In this document: positions 1 through 8,193 of the stretch, one piece after another | Layout: each line of letters begins with the position of its first letter | Position numbering within the stretch: the first letter of the stretch is position 1 | Source: Pedobacter nutrimenti | GTDB taxonomy: Bacteria > Bacteroidota > Bacteroidia > Sphingobacteriales > Sphingobacteriaceae | Reading direction: 5' to 3' | DNA length: 64,000 bases | NCBI RefSeq assembly: GCF_003208655.1 | Contig: NZ_QKLU01000005.1 | Location: forward strand, 340,889 to 404,888 | Made by a program: the position numbers and the translations under genes | Notes under the pieces: generated by a model | What the model was told of the DNA's origin: nothing | What the model saw: only the letters and a program-made list of their open reading frames with translations | The model's database searches: none

Positions 1-375
1 TTTGTTGCACTGGGTACACTGGTTTCGAAAGCACAGAATAAATTTTCTTCCTGGCCTGCACTTGGTGAATTTCACAAAGTGATGTCTGAAACCTTTCACC
101 CTTCTGAAAAAGGCGATTTAAAGCCTGTTAAAGAAAGAAGTGCTGAGCTTGCTGAAAAAGCAGCGAAACTGAACAGTTCGATGATCCCATCAGAATTTAA
201 CAAGCCTGCCGTAAAAAAAGCAGTAAAATTACTGGCTGCTGAAAGTCTAGACCTGGACAAACTGATCCGTAAAAAAGGAACAGATGAGCAAATCAAAAAG
301 AGCCTTGTGGCTTTACATGACCGCTTCCATGAAATAGTCGGTTTGTGTAAAGATGAAGGGCACGAAAAACATTAA
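1..375 (+). CDS. C-terminal part of a secreted protein (5'-truncated by window edge)
   Basis: The reading frame is open from the first base, so the gene begins before the window. The visible N-terminus reads FVALGTLVSKAQNKF, like the end of a signal peptide with cleavage after KAQ, so the mature protein probably starts near position 34 and is exported. The remainder, about 110 residues, is charged and helical with many Lys, Glu and Ala. It has a segment EFHKVMSETFHPSEKG and a His at the C-terminus. I do not recognise a family. The GTG at position 79 could serve as a start, but the coherent signal-like upstream frame argues against it. A strong hairpin follows the stop. Confidence 0.6.
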   Translation, partial: FVALGTLVSKAQNKFSSWPALGEFHKVMSETFHPSEKGDLKPVKERSAELAEKAAKLNSSMIPSEFNKPAVKKAVKLLAAESLDLDKLIRKKGTDEQIKKSLVALHDRFHEIVGLCKDEGHEKH

Positions 376-379
376 GTGC

Positions 380-413
380 AATTCCCATGTTTAGTTACAT
401 GGGAATTTTTTTT
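380..413 (+). terminator. Rho-independent terminator, directly abutting the next start codon
   Basis: A perfect 10-bp stem (aattcccatg / catgggaatt) with an 8-base loop is followed by a run of T. It lies just after the stop of the upstream partial gene. Only five bases separate the T-run from the next ATG at 419, which leaves no room for a separate promoter. Confidence 0.8.
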
Positions 414-418
414 GCGAT

Positions 419-1396
419 ATGAAGAAAGTATTTATCACCAGGGTTATCCCCGAAAAAGGCTTGGAGCTGCTGAAAGAAGCAGGAATTGAAGTGAATATGT
501 GGACGCAGAAGCGGCCCCTGACTCCTCAGGAGCTGATTGATTACTGTAGTCAAAACGACGCCTTACTGAGTGTAAGCACAAAAATAGATGCGGCTTTTTT
601 AAATGCCAGTAAACACCTCAAAGTGATTGCGCTGCATTCTGCGGGTTACGATAATGTAGATGTGGAAGAGGCCAGCCGGTTGAAAATCCCGGTGGGCAAT
701 ACCCCGGGGGTATTGAGTGCGGCCACTGCTGATACGGCTTTCCTGTTGATGCTTGCCTGTTCGAGAAAAGCATTTTACATGCACAAACAAATCCAGAAAG
801 GGGCCTGGGACTTTTTTGAACCTACTGCAAATTTGGGAATAGAACTCTATGGCAAGACTTTGGGTATTTTTGGCTTGGGTAGAATAGGTATGGAGATGGC
901 CAAACGTTGTAAAGGGGCATACAACATGCAAATCATTTACCATAACCGGGCACATAATGAGCAGGCAGAAAAAGAATTGGGGGCCGTGAAAGTTCCTTTC
1001 GAAGCTTTACTGAAAAAAAGTGACGTACTTTCTGTGCATGCAGCCTTAAGCCTTTCGACCAGGGAGATATTCAATCTGGAAGCTTTTTCAAGAATGAAAA
1101 CAGAAGCCATATTTATCAATACAGCCAGGGGAGGCATGCACAATGAGCGGGATTTAAAAACAGCCCTGGACCAGGGAATGATCTGGGGGGCCGGACTCGA
1201 TGTCACTAATCCCGAGCCAATGGCGGCAGATGATCCCTTACTGGACAGGCCAAATGTTTGTATTTTGCCTCATATTGGCTCAGCTACCCGTGAAACAAGG
1301 GATGCCATGTCTGTACTGGCCGCACAGAACATTATCGCCGGTTTAAAAGGCGAACGATTGCCTCATGCAGTGAACCCGGAAATTTATGACCTCTGA
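419..1396 (+). CDS. D-isomer-specific 2-hydroxyacid dehydrogenase
   Basis: A cytosolic NAD(P)-dependent oxidoreductase of the family that interconverts 2-oxo acids and D-2-hydroxy acids (D-lactate dehydrogenase, glyoxylate/hydroxypyruvate reductase). The Rossmann dinucleotide motif GLGRIG is at residues 152-157. The catalytic Arg lies in NTARGG (about R237), the Glu in NPEP (about E266), and the His in LPHIGSAT (about H285). The length of 325 residues is normal for the family. Substrate cannot be told from sequence; the order of motifs is closest to glyoxylate or D-lactate enzymes. There is no ribosome-binding site, and a terminator-like hairpin ends five bases upstream. The 3' end overlaps the convergent cbpM-like gene by 13 bp. 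Confidence 0.85.
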   Translation: MKKVFITRVIPEKGLELLKEAGIEVNMWTQKRPLTPQELIDYCSQNDALLSVSTKIDAAFLNASKHLKVIALHSAGYDNVDVEEASRLKIPVGNTPGVLSAATADTAFLLMLACSRKAFYMHKQIQKGAWDFFEPTANLGIELYGKTLGIFGLGRIGMEMAKRCKGAYNMQIIYHNRAHNEQAEKELGAVKVPFEALLKKSDVLSVHAALSLSTREIFNLEAFSRMKTEAIFINTARGGMHNERDLKTALDQGMIWGAGLDVTNPEPMAADDPLLDRPNVCILPHIGSATRETRDAMSVLAAQNIIAGLKGERLPHAVNPEIYDL

Positions 1397-1686
1397 AGGG
1401 TTTCGTGCAGCTGAAGACGGTTTTTGAGTACGGTAATCTCCTGCTGCATATCTGTTAGTTTTCCAAGAAGGTGTCTGATTGCGTCGATGCCTTCTATATT
1501 GATTTGCAGATCGTAGTGTAAATGAATATATCTTTCTACTTCTGAAAACTGGTCTTCCTGGATAAACTTATCTGGTCCCACCAGGGTAAGGCTAATGATG
1601 CCCGATTCTTCAAGAGAAATGAGGAAAGAAGGTTCTATATTATAGTGAACACAATATTCTGTGATTTTTATAAGTTGCATGCTCAT
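1384..1686 (-). CDS. cbpM: CbpM-like chaperone modulator (MerR-type fold)
   Basis: A small helical protein of about 100 residues that begins MSMQLIKITEYC and contains IEPSFLISLEESGII, the N-terminal pattern of the CbpM family. It ends in a coiled coil (LTDMQQEITVLKNRLQ). Family members bind the J-domain of CbpA and modulate its co-chaperone activity. I chose the start at 1686 because the family begins with this motif and it places the gene four bases after the stop of the dnaJ-like gene. An upstream ATG at 1734 would add 16 residues overlapping that gene. It is evidently cotranscribed with the dnaJ-like gene. The convergent neighbour overlaps its 3' end. Confidence 0.8.
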   Translation of the reverse strand: MSMQLIKITEYCVHYNIEPSFLISLEESGIISLTLVGPDKFIQEDQFSEVERYIHLHYDLQINIEGIDAIRHLLGKLTDMQQEITVLKNRLQLHETLQRS

Positions 1687-1690
1687 AGAT

Positions 1691-2605
1691 TTAAGATTTT
1701 GCCAGTTCTTTAAATAATTCACGTTGTTTTTCACTCAGCTGATCTGGTATTTTTACCGTATAGGTGACAAACAAATTGCCAAATTCACCTTCCTTTTTAT
1801 AGACAGGAAAGCCTTTTCCCTTTAGCCGGACCTTTGTGCCGTTCTGTGTAGCGGCAGCAACTTTAAGTTTTACTTTGCCGTTAAAGGTCTCTACTGTGGT
1901 CTCTCCGCCCAGTACTGCGGTATATAAATCCAGTTCGGCCGTGGTGTAAAGATCATCATTGAGCCGCTTAAAGGAAGGATCATCTGAAATATTAAACGTA
2001 ATGTACAGGTCTCCGTTTGGTCCTCCGTTAACCCCAGGGGCACCATGGCCTTTTAAGCTGATCACTTGCCCATTGGCAATACCGGCGGGAATCGTAATCC
2101 TGATGTTTTTACCATTGACGGTCAGGGTTTGTTTATGGGTGTTGTAGGCATCCCGAAGCGATAAATGAAGCTCAGCCTGGTAATCCTGCCCCTTAAATTT
2201 TGTGTTGCCCCGCTGGGACCTGCCACCGGCAGCACCAAACATAGATTCAAAGAAATCAGAGAAATCCCCTTCCCCAAAATTTGCACTTTCTGAATAAGCG
2301 GAGTTTCCAAACGGATTGCCCGCTCCCTGTGCATGCTGCTGGTTGGCCCGGGATTGTTTGGCCTGCTCATATTCTTCCGCATGTTTCCAGTTTTCACCGT
2401 ATTCGTCATACTTTTTCCTCTTCTGCGGATCACTAAGGGCCTCATTGGCTTCATTGATTTGCTGAAATTGTTTATTGGCTTCTTTATCATTTGGATTCAG
2501 GTCAGGATGATATTTTCTGGCCAGTTTTCTGTAGGCCTTTTTGATGTCGTCCTGACTTGCAGTTTTGTCAATGCCGAGTATTTTGTAATAGTCAATAAAT
2601 GCCAT
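1691..2605 (-). CDS. cbpA: CbpA-type DnaJ co-chaperone
   Basis: A J-domain protein of 304 residues. The J domain spans about residues 4-69 with the Hsp70-stimulating HPD motif at residues 33-35. A Gly/Phe-rich linker (residues 70-135) follows, then the two C-terminal substrate-binding beta domains. There is no CxxCxGxG zinc domain, so this is a type II, CbpA-like protein rather than canonical DnaJ. It is followed by cbpM in the same orientation, the classic cbpA-cbpM arrangement. It probably works with Hsp70 in protein folding and in stress or stationary phase; the nucleoid-binding role known from E. coli CbpA is only inferred here. Confidence 0.88.
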   Translation of the reverse strand: MAFIDYYKILGIDKTASQDDIKKAYRKLARKYHPDLNPNDKEANKQFQQINEANEALSDPQKRKKYDEYGENWKHAEEYEQAKQSRANQQHAQGAGNPFGNSAYSESANFGEGDFSDFFESMFGAAGGRSQRGNTKFKGQDYQAELHLSLRDAYNTHKQTLTVNGKNIRITIPAGIANGQVISLKGHGAPGVNGGPNGDLYITFNISDDPSFKRLNDDLYTTAELDLYTAVLGGETTVETFNGKVKLKVAAATQNGTKVRLKGKGFPVYKKEGEFGNLFVTYTVKIPDQLSEKQRELFKELAKS

Positions 2606-2753
2606 ATCAATACAGATGTTTTTATGAAATGCTGTTCAGACAAGTTCGGGATATGCCCACCAAAATTCAAACCAATTCCCGTTTTTTTTTAATTTTTTGT
2701 ATTTTTATAAACATCTCTCTCTTTTTTTCGGGAATTTAAATTAACCATCTGGT

Positions 2754-5342
2754 ATGACTCTTAAACAGCGTGTTTTATCATTTTACCTCCTGTCGCTCTT
2801 TTTTCTTTCGTGGACTGCCCAGGCAGGTATACTGCAAGTCCCTAAAGCTTCAGGTCTTGGGCTGGAAAATGGGGTGTCAAAAAAACTGGCCGCGTACCGG
2901 AAATCTGTATTGAGTAAAGTGCGGTATGAGCTGGAATTTGATTTACCGGAAGAGCGCCAGGCCGCTATCCAGGCAAAGGAGGTGCTCCGTTTTGAGTTAA
3001 AAGAGGTGAAATTCCCATTGCAGATCGACTTTAAAGAAAATGCAGCCAAGCTGAAATCTGTACTGGTGAACCAAAAAAAAGTGCCAGCTCAGCATCAGAA
3101 GGAACATCTGATTATTCCTGCTGCGTATCTTAAAAGTGGCAGCAACGAAGTGAAAATTGATTTTCAGGCAGGTGAAGGTGCTTTAAACAGAAATACAGAT
3201 TACCTGTATACATTATTTGTTCCGGACCGTGCCAGAACAGTATTCCCTTGTTTTGATCAGCCCAACCTGAAAGCCACATATACCCTCAGTTTAAAGTTGC
3301 CACTTCACTGGAAGGCCATTTCAAATGGCATTTTAAAAGATTCCCTTCTGGAAAATAACCGTAAAGTCTATAAATTTAATACTTCCCAGGCCATCAGTAC
3401 CTATTTGTTTGCTTTTGCAGCAGGCCGCTTTACACAAAGCCAGGGAATGGTGTCTTCCATGAAAACAGAGTTTTTGTTTCGGGAAACAGATACAGCTAAA
3501 ATCAGGCTTAGCGTTCCGGAAATTTTTAAAACACACAGCAATGCCTTAAAATACCTGGAACAGTGGACGGGCATTGCTTACCCTTTTCAAAAGTTTGGCT
3601 ATGTGGCCATACCCGATTTTCAGTTTGGGGGCATGGAGCATCCGGGAGCCATTCAGTACAAAGCAGCTTCCTTGTTTTTGGACAATGGTGCAACAAAAGA
3701 CCAGATCAATGCCAGAAACAACCTGATTGCCCATGAAACCTCGCACATGTGGTTTGGGGACCTGGTGACCATGGACTGGTTTAATGATGTATGGATGAAG
3801 GAAGTTTTTGCCAATTTTATGGCCGATAAAAGTATGGCTGATGCAAACGGAAGCGATGAATTTGATTTAAAATTTCTGGTGGACCACTTTCCTGCGGCCT
3901 ATGCAACAGACCGGACCCAGGGTTCCAATCCGATCCGTCAGGAGCTCGACAACCTGAATGAGGCAGGGACCATGTACGGAAATATCATTTATCATAAGGC
4001 ACCCATAATGATGCGTCAGCTCGAGCGATTGATCGGACCAGAGGCTTTTCAAAAAGGGATCCGGGAATACCTTCGGAAGTTTGCAGGGGGGAATGCTTCC
4101 TGGCCGGACCTCATTGCCATTTTGTCCAAATACAGTTCTGCAGACCTGAAGCGCTGGAACAAAGTCTGGGTAAATGAAACGGGTATGCCAAAAATCGATT
4201 ACCAGATGGAACTCAAAGAGGGTAAAATTAATCGTTTAACCATTGAACAGGCCCCTGAACAAGGTTTACCGCGTGTCTGGCCCCAGTCATTTGAACTGAC
4301 TTTCTTTTATCCGAATTACAGCCGGGAAATGACCGTCCGATTAGATGGCGCTAAAACCGAACTTAAAGAGGCTTTTGGTTTGGAAAAACCATCGTTTATA
4401 TTATTTAATTCCTCGGGCCAGGGTTATGGCCGCTGGCCGGTGGACACAGCGATGTTTGCACAGCTTTATAAAATTGAAAAACCCCTTAGAAGGGCCTCGG
4501 CTTATATTTCCCTGTATGAGAATATGCTGAGGGCTAAAAGCATTGAGCCAGGGCAGTTACTCAATTTATTTATACAAGGATTGGACAAAGAAACAGACGA
4601 ACTCAGTTTGAAGCTGATCAATGGGTATATCAGCGCCATTTTCTGGAATTTTAGTACGATGCCTGAACGCCTCAAAATTGCAGCAACACTGGAAGATTCC
4701 TTATGGTCTGCCTTGCAGGCGCAAAATTCCCCGAACCAAAAAAAGATCCTTTTTAAAACTTACCAGGACATTTATCTGAGTACAGCAGCAGCGGACAGGT
4801 TGTACCAGATCTGGAAAAGCCAGACTGCTCCAGCAGGAATCCGTTTATCGGAAGATGACTATACTTCCCTGGCTTTTTCGCTGGCCTTAAAAGGAAATGC
4901 CGATACCAGTATTCTTCGTACCCAGCTGGGCAGGATTATCAATGCAGACCGTAAAAAACGCTTTGAATTTATCATGCCGGCCCTTTCTGCAGACCAGGGC
5001 ACCAGAGACCAGTTTTTTAAAAGCCTGAAAGAAAAACAAAACCGGGCTAAAGAGTCAAATGTGCTGGCCGCCTTGTATTACCTGCACCATCCATTGCGAC
5101 AGAATTCCTCTGTAAGGTATTTGCCGGAAAGTTTAAACCTACTGGAAGAATTGCAGGTTACCGGTGACATCTTTTTTCCGCAGTCCTGGCTGCAGGCTAC
5201 TTTTGGGAATTACCAAAGCACAGCAGCAGCGAACACGGTCCGTGATTTTTTAAAGACACACCCATCTTATAATCCAAAGCTCAGGGCTAAAATCCTGCAG
5301 GCCGCAGATAATTTGTTCAGGGCTGAAAAGTTGTTGAAATAA
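2754..5342 (+). CDS. Secreted M1-family zinc aminopeptidase
   Basis: A large gluzincin of 862 residues with an N-terminal signal peptide (hydrophobic stretch ending WTAQAG). The zinc site is HETSH (H327, E328, H331) with the third ligand Glu about 19 residues later in MKEVFANF (E350). The exopeptidase motif, GAMEN in most M1 enzymes, reads GGMEHPGA here (E295-H296), so Asn is replaced by His. After the catalytic part comes a long helical C-terminal domain (about residues 560-860), as in the ERAP/PepN group. It should release N-terminal amino acids from peptides in the periplasm or outside the cell. It stands alone, divergent from the cbpA operon. Confidence 0.9.
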   Translation: MTLKQRVLSFYLLSLFFLSWTAQAGILQVPKASGLGLENGVSKKLAAYRKSVLSKVRYELEFDLPEERQAAIQAKEVLRFELKEVKFPLQIDFKENAAKLKSVLVNQKKVPAQHQKEHLIIPAAYLKSGSNEVKIDFQAGEGALNRNTDYLYTLFVPDRARTVFPCFDQPNLKATYTLSLKLPLHWKAISNGILKDSLLENNRKVYKFNTSQAISTYLFAFAAGRFTQSQGMVSSMKTEFLFRETDTAKIRLSVPEIFKTHSNALKYLEQWTGIAYPFQKFGYVAIPDFQFGGMEHPGAIQYKAASLFLDNGATKDQINARNNLIAHETSHMWFGDLVTMDWFNDVWMKEVFANFMADKSMADANGSDEFDLKFLVDHFPAAYATDRTQGSNPIRQELDNLNEAGTMYGNIIYHKAPIMMRQLERLIGPEAFQKGIREYLRKFAGGNASWPDLIAILSKYSSADLKRWNKVWVNETGMPKIDYQMELKEGKINRLTIEQAPEQGLPRVWPQSFELTFFYPNYSREMTVRLDGAKTELKEAFGLEKPSFILFNSSGQGYGRWPVDTAMFAQLYKIEKPLRRASAYISLYENMLRAKSIEPGQLLNLFIQGLDKETDELSLKLINGYISAIFWNFSTMPERLKIAATLEDSLWSALQAQNSPNQKKILFKTYQDIYLSTAAADRLYQIWKSQTAPAGIRLSEDDYTSLAFSLALKGNADTSILRTQLGRIINADRKKRFEFIMPALSADQGTRDQFFKSLKEKQNRAKESNVLAALYYLHHPLRQNSSVRYLPESLNLLEELQVTGDIFFPQSWLQATFGNYQSTAAANTVRDFLKTHPSYNPKLRAKILQAADNLFRAEKLLK

Positions 5343-5347
5343 ATGGA

Positions 5348-5560
5348 TTAACCCGATCTTATCTTACGCACCTGAACGGCATGGTGACTGTATTTTCCAT
5401 CACTTTTTTCAAAGGTAACCTGATCATGAAGAAAAAGTGTATTGAAATCCAGGTCCGGATTGTCAGAGGCTAAAAGTATAAAGCTGACTGAAGTGTCCAG
5501 CTCGGTGATAAAACCTATTTTCCTTTGATAATTTATAAAATTAATATGGCCTGTTAACAC
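5348..5560 (-). CDS. Small cold-shock-domain-like protein
   Basis: A 70-residue protein whose N-terminus GHINFINYQRKIGFI follows the cold-shock-domain pattern G-x-I-x-F-x(4)-K-G-F-G-F-I, with a later VTFEKSDG resembling the VxF strand. The match is partial: the second RNA-binding motif is degenerate. A nucleic-acid-binding role is therefore an inference from fold resemblance. It converges with the aminopeptidase gene, with stops only five bases apart. Confidence 0.6.
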   Translation of the reverse strand: MLTGHINFINYQRKIGFITELDTSVSFILLASDNPDLDFNTLFLHDQVTFEKSDGKYSHHAVQVRKIRSG

Positions 5561-5650
5561 TGCAATCGTTCTAATGTTTCTTAGAACAAAGTTAACGATT
5601 GTTTAATGTTTATTTAAATTTCTTAAACAAATTTATGAAATAATCAGAAA

Positions 5651-6151
5651 TCATTTTTTGGGCGCTGCGGTGTGGTTTTGATAAAAACTGGGGCTGATCA
5701 CCACAATGGTAAAGGATTGGTCTGCCGTAATTCCCTGATAAACATAATTTTTTCCTTTAAATACGGTGACCGTTTGGTTTTCAATAAGCTGCGTGTCCAA
5801 TTTAACTGCTTGAAGGGCCTCTATTTCCTTAAGTAAAGCTTCGTAGGCCTCTTTGTCCGGCGCCTGATAATAGATGCGGTTAACGGCAGTTCTTTCGGTA
5901 TGAATTCTAATCCAGGCCAAAGCTTTGGAAGCATCACTTTCCAGGTTTCCGTAAGAAAAGGTCCTGTAATAGTCGGTCTCAAAAGATCCGGTTAATCCGG
6001 CGTTGAGTTTCCAGCCTTTGTTAATCAAGGAATCGCTCACATAGGTCATGGATTTTCCTATGGGTGCCTCAAGGTCCTTTAGGCTTAGGCCTTGCGCATG
6101 AACGTGCACAGAAATACCCGTCAACAGGGCTAGCAAAAAATACTTTAACAT
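5651..6151 (-). CDS. Secreted protein of unknown function, third gene of a LytS-LytTR operon
   Basis: 166 residues with a clear signal peptide ending HVHAQ, so it is exported. The mature part is a mixed alpha/beta protein with several aromatic-rich strands (TDYYRTFSYGNLES, YYQAPDKEAYEALL). I recognise no family. It starts 17 bases after the stop of the response-regulator gene and so probably belongs to the same transcript as the sensor kinase and regulator. It may be an accessory or output of that system, but nothing in the sequence proves this. Confidence 0.65.
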   Translation of the reverse strand: MLKYFLLALLTGISVHVHAQGLSLKDLEAPIGKSMTYVSDSLINKGWKLNAGLTGSFETDYYRTFSYGNLESDASKALAWIRIHTERTAVNRIYYQAPDKEAYEALLKEIEALQAVKLDTQLIENQTVTVFKGKNYVYQGITADQSFTIVVISPSFYQNHTAAPKK

Positions 6152-6168
6152 CAGGCCAAATTTAGCGT

Positions 6169-6924
6169 TTAAATCTCAAACATTTCCTTTAATGCAGTGC
6201 TATAGCCTCTGCTGGAACTTAATTTGGAACTGTTGTTGTCTTTCATGATAAAAATAAGGCTTCCATTAAAGCTCTTGCGGATTTCCTGAATTAAATCGGT
6301 ATTCATAATAGACCCACGGCTTATTCTGAGGAAATTTTCCGGAAGTTTTTCCTGTAAGGCAGAGATCGTAAAATCGGTCAGGTGCCTTTTCCCGTCCAGG
6401 GTATTTAAAAAAACATATTTATCTTCTGCCTCTATACTGACAATGTCATTCAGTTTGATCAGTAAAATGCGGTCCCCGATTTTGACCGTCAGGGTTTTAA
6501 TTTCCTTTTTGACTTTAAGCTTGCTCATCAGCAGTTCCAAAGGAAGGTTATAATCCTGTTGCTGCTGAAAGCGGGAAAGCTTTGCGAGGGATTTTTCAAG
6601 GCGTTCTGCTTCAATGGGTTTAAGGAGGTAATCTATAGACTCCTCTTCAAAGGCTTTTACAGCATATTGATCGTAGGCTGTTGTAAAAATCACTTTGGGT
6701 TGTTCTTTAATCCGCGAAAGCATTTCAAAGCCATTGAGCACAGGCATTTCTATATCCAGAAAAATCAGGTCAGGCCGGTGGCTTTCAATAAGTTCAAGCC
6801 CCTGGATCCCGTTTGCAGCTTCTGCTATAATATTTAATTGCTCATAAGGAAGCAAGAGCCTTTTCAAGCGCTGCCGTGCCAGTTCTTCATCATCGATAAT
6901 CAGTGTACGCCAAATTTTAGTCAT
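6169..6924 (-). CDS. LytTR-family response regulator
   Basis: 251 residues: receiver domain at about 1-120 with the acidic pair DD at 11-12, phospho-acceptor Asp57 (FLDIEMP) and Lys in the LLKPIE motif near residue 102. A LytTR DNA-binding domain follows at about 145-250 (IVSIEAEDKYVFL, ISRGSIMN). It is a transcription factor controlled by the kinase upstream. Its start codon overlaps the end of the kinase gene by 8 bp, so the two are translationally coupled. Confidence 0.9.
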   Translation of the reverse strand: MTKIWRTLIIDDEELARQRLKRLLLPYEQLNIIAEAANGIQGLELIESHRPDLIFLDIEMPVLNGFEMLSRIKEQPKVIFTTAYDQYAVKAFEEESIDYLLKPIEAERLEKSLAKLSRFQQQQDYNLPLELLMSKLKVKKEIKTLTVKIGDRILLIKLNDIVSIEAEDKYVFLNTLDGKRHLTDFTISALQEKLPENFLRISRGSIMNTDLIQEIRKSFNGSLIFIMKDNNSSKLSSSRGYSTALKEMFEI

Positions 6925-7999
6925 AAGTTACAGGGAATTGAATCCGGAGTTGTTTATTGGGATAATTTAAAATTTGCACTTCATAATTGTTGCTGCCATA
7001 CAGTAGGTTAAGTTTATCATAAGTGCTTTGCAGTCCATAACCGATTTCCAGTTCCTCAGGAAAAGGGCTGCCATTGTCCTCAATGATAATCTCCATGAGC
7101 TCGGTTTTTTTGATGCTGATGCGGAGCATTCCATGGGACAGGACATTTTTAAGGCCGTGCTTCAAGGCATTTTCGACCAGGGGCTGGATCAGGAACCTTG
7201 GGATTTTTTCTCTGTTTAAAGCAGGATCAAGGTCTGTTTTGAAGCTGATCCTGTCTCCAAACCGCACTTTTTCAATTTCCAGGTAAGTGTTCACAATTTC
7301 TATTTCTTCAGTAACACTCACCAGGTTTTCCTGGGTCTGATTGATGCTGTAGCGGAACAGTTTCGATAATTTGAGGGTCATACCCTCGGCTTTGTCCGGA
7401 TCTACATGGATCAGACTGGCAATGGCATTCAGGGAATTGTATAAAAAATGCGGATTAATTTTAGAATGCAGTGTGGCCAGTTCTGCTTCGGTTTTCATTT
7501 GATTCAGCCGGAGCAAAGCCAGTTCTTTTTCCTTTATGCGGTTGTTCAAATTGACCTTTTGGGCATTATGAACATACATCACTGTATTCACAATGATCGT
7601 CAAAACACAGCTGAAGAGAAAATCGTCTTTATGAAAAAAAGTATAGGGTGTTTTAAGGACCGCAGCTAAGAGCAGGTAAATGACCTCAATGGCTATAAAT
7701 ACAGCCCCCAGGCTGAAAGCGTAGTAAATCAGGATCTGGACAACACCATTTCCTTTTTTAGCCCAGAATTTTTTGGACAACAACAATCCGTTACAAACAA
7801 AAATAGAAATAATGATTCCAAAAATATAATGAAAAATGGCTTGCCTGGTGCCAATCCACTGTCCTTTAATCAGGGACATCAGAATGACCAATGAGGTCGA
7901 TATGGTCAGGCCAATGGCGAGTCCAACCAGGTTCACCTTTTTCCATTGCTTTAAGCTGATGGGTTTTTCAATGTTCTCAGAGTTCCAGGTATTGAACAT
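6917..7999 (-). CDS. LytS-like membrane histidine kinase
   Basis: 360 residues. Four hydrophobic segments in the first 145 residues (about 22-44, 54-74, 88-114, 126-143) anchor it in the inner membrane. A short coiled coil leads to the His_kinase domain with the phospho-acceptor in KINPHFLYNSLN (H184). The ATPase domain carries the N-box LVENALKHGL and a GYGLQ motif near the end. No periplasmic sensor domain is evident, so the signal is probably sensed in or near the membrane. It is the first gene of a three-gene operon with the regulator and a secreted protein. Confidence 0.9.
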   Translation of the reverse strand: MFNTWNSENIEKPISLKQWKKVNLVGLAIGLTISTSLVILMSLIKGQWIGTRQAIFHYIFGIIISIFVCNGLLLSKKFWAKKGNGVVQILIYYAFSLGAVFIAIEVIYLLLAAVLKTPYTFFHKDDFLFSCVLTIIVNTVMYVHNAQKVNLNNRIKEKELALLRLNQMKTEAELATLHSKINPHFLYNSLNAIASLIHVDPDKAEGMTLKLSKLFRYSINQTQENLVSVTEEIEIVNTYLEIEKVRFGDRISFKTDLDPALNREKIPRFLIQPLVENALKHGLKNVLSHGMLRISIKKTELMEIIIEDNGSPFPEELEIGYGLQSTYDKLNLLYGSNNYEVQILNYPNKQLRIQFPVTYD

Positions 8000-8132
8000 A
8001 GTTAAAGATACTGATTAGTGCTTTTAAAAGGCAAATATGTTACTATACCGTTAACATTACATGTTAATTCTGATGAATTGCAGATACCGGGGTTTGAACG
8101 GTGTAAAATGGAGTGGGGACGGCGGGTACAAA

Positions 8133-8176
8133 AAAGACATCTCCAGGGTTCAGGTTCAAACCAGAGAGATGTCTTT
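8133..8176 (-). terminator. Terminator hairpin downstream of the phosphosugar mutase
   Basis: An 11-bp stem (aaagacatctc at 8133-8143 with gagatgtcttt at 8166-8176) encloses a 22-base loop that holds a small inner GGTT/AACC pairing. Read on the minus strand it ends in a T-run, which fits termination of the mutase transcript ending at 8194. Confidence 0.6.
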
Positions 8177-8193
8177 AAAATGATAATTGTTCT

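Noticed and set aside
8000-8193. Possible tRNA-like arm (ggttcaggttcaaacc) before the mutase terminator
   Set aside because: It is the loop of the terminator hairpin; no acceptor stem, anticodon arm or D arm around it.
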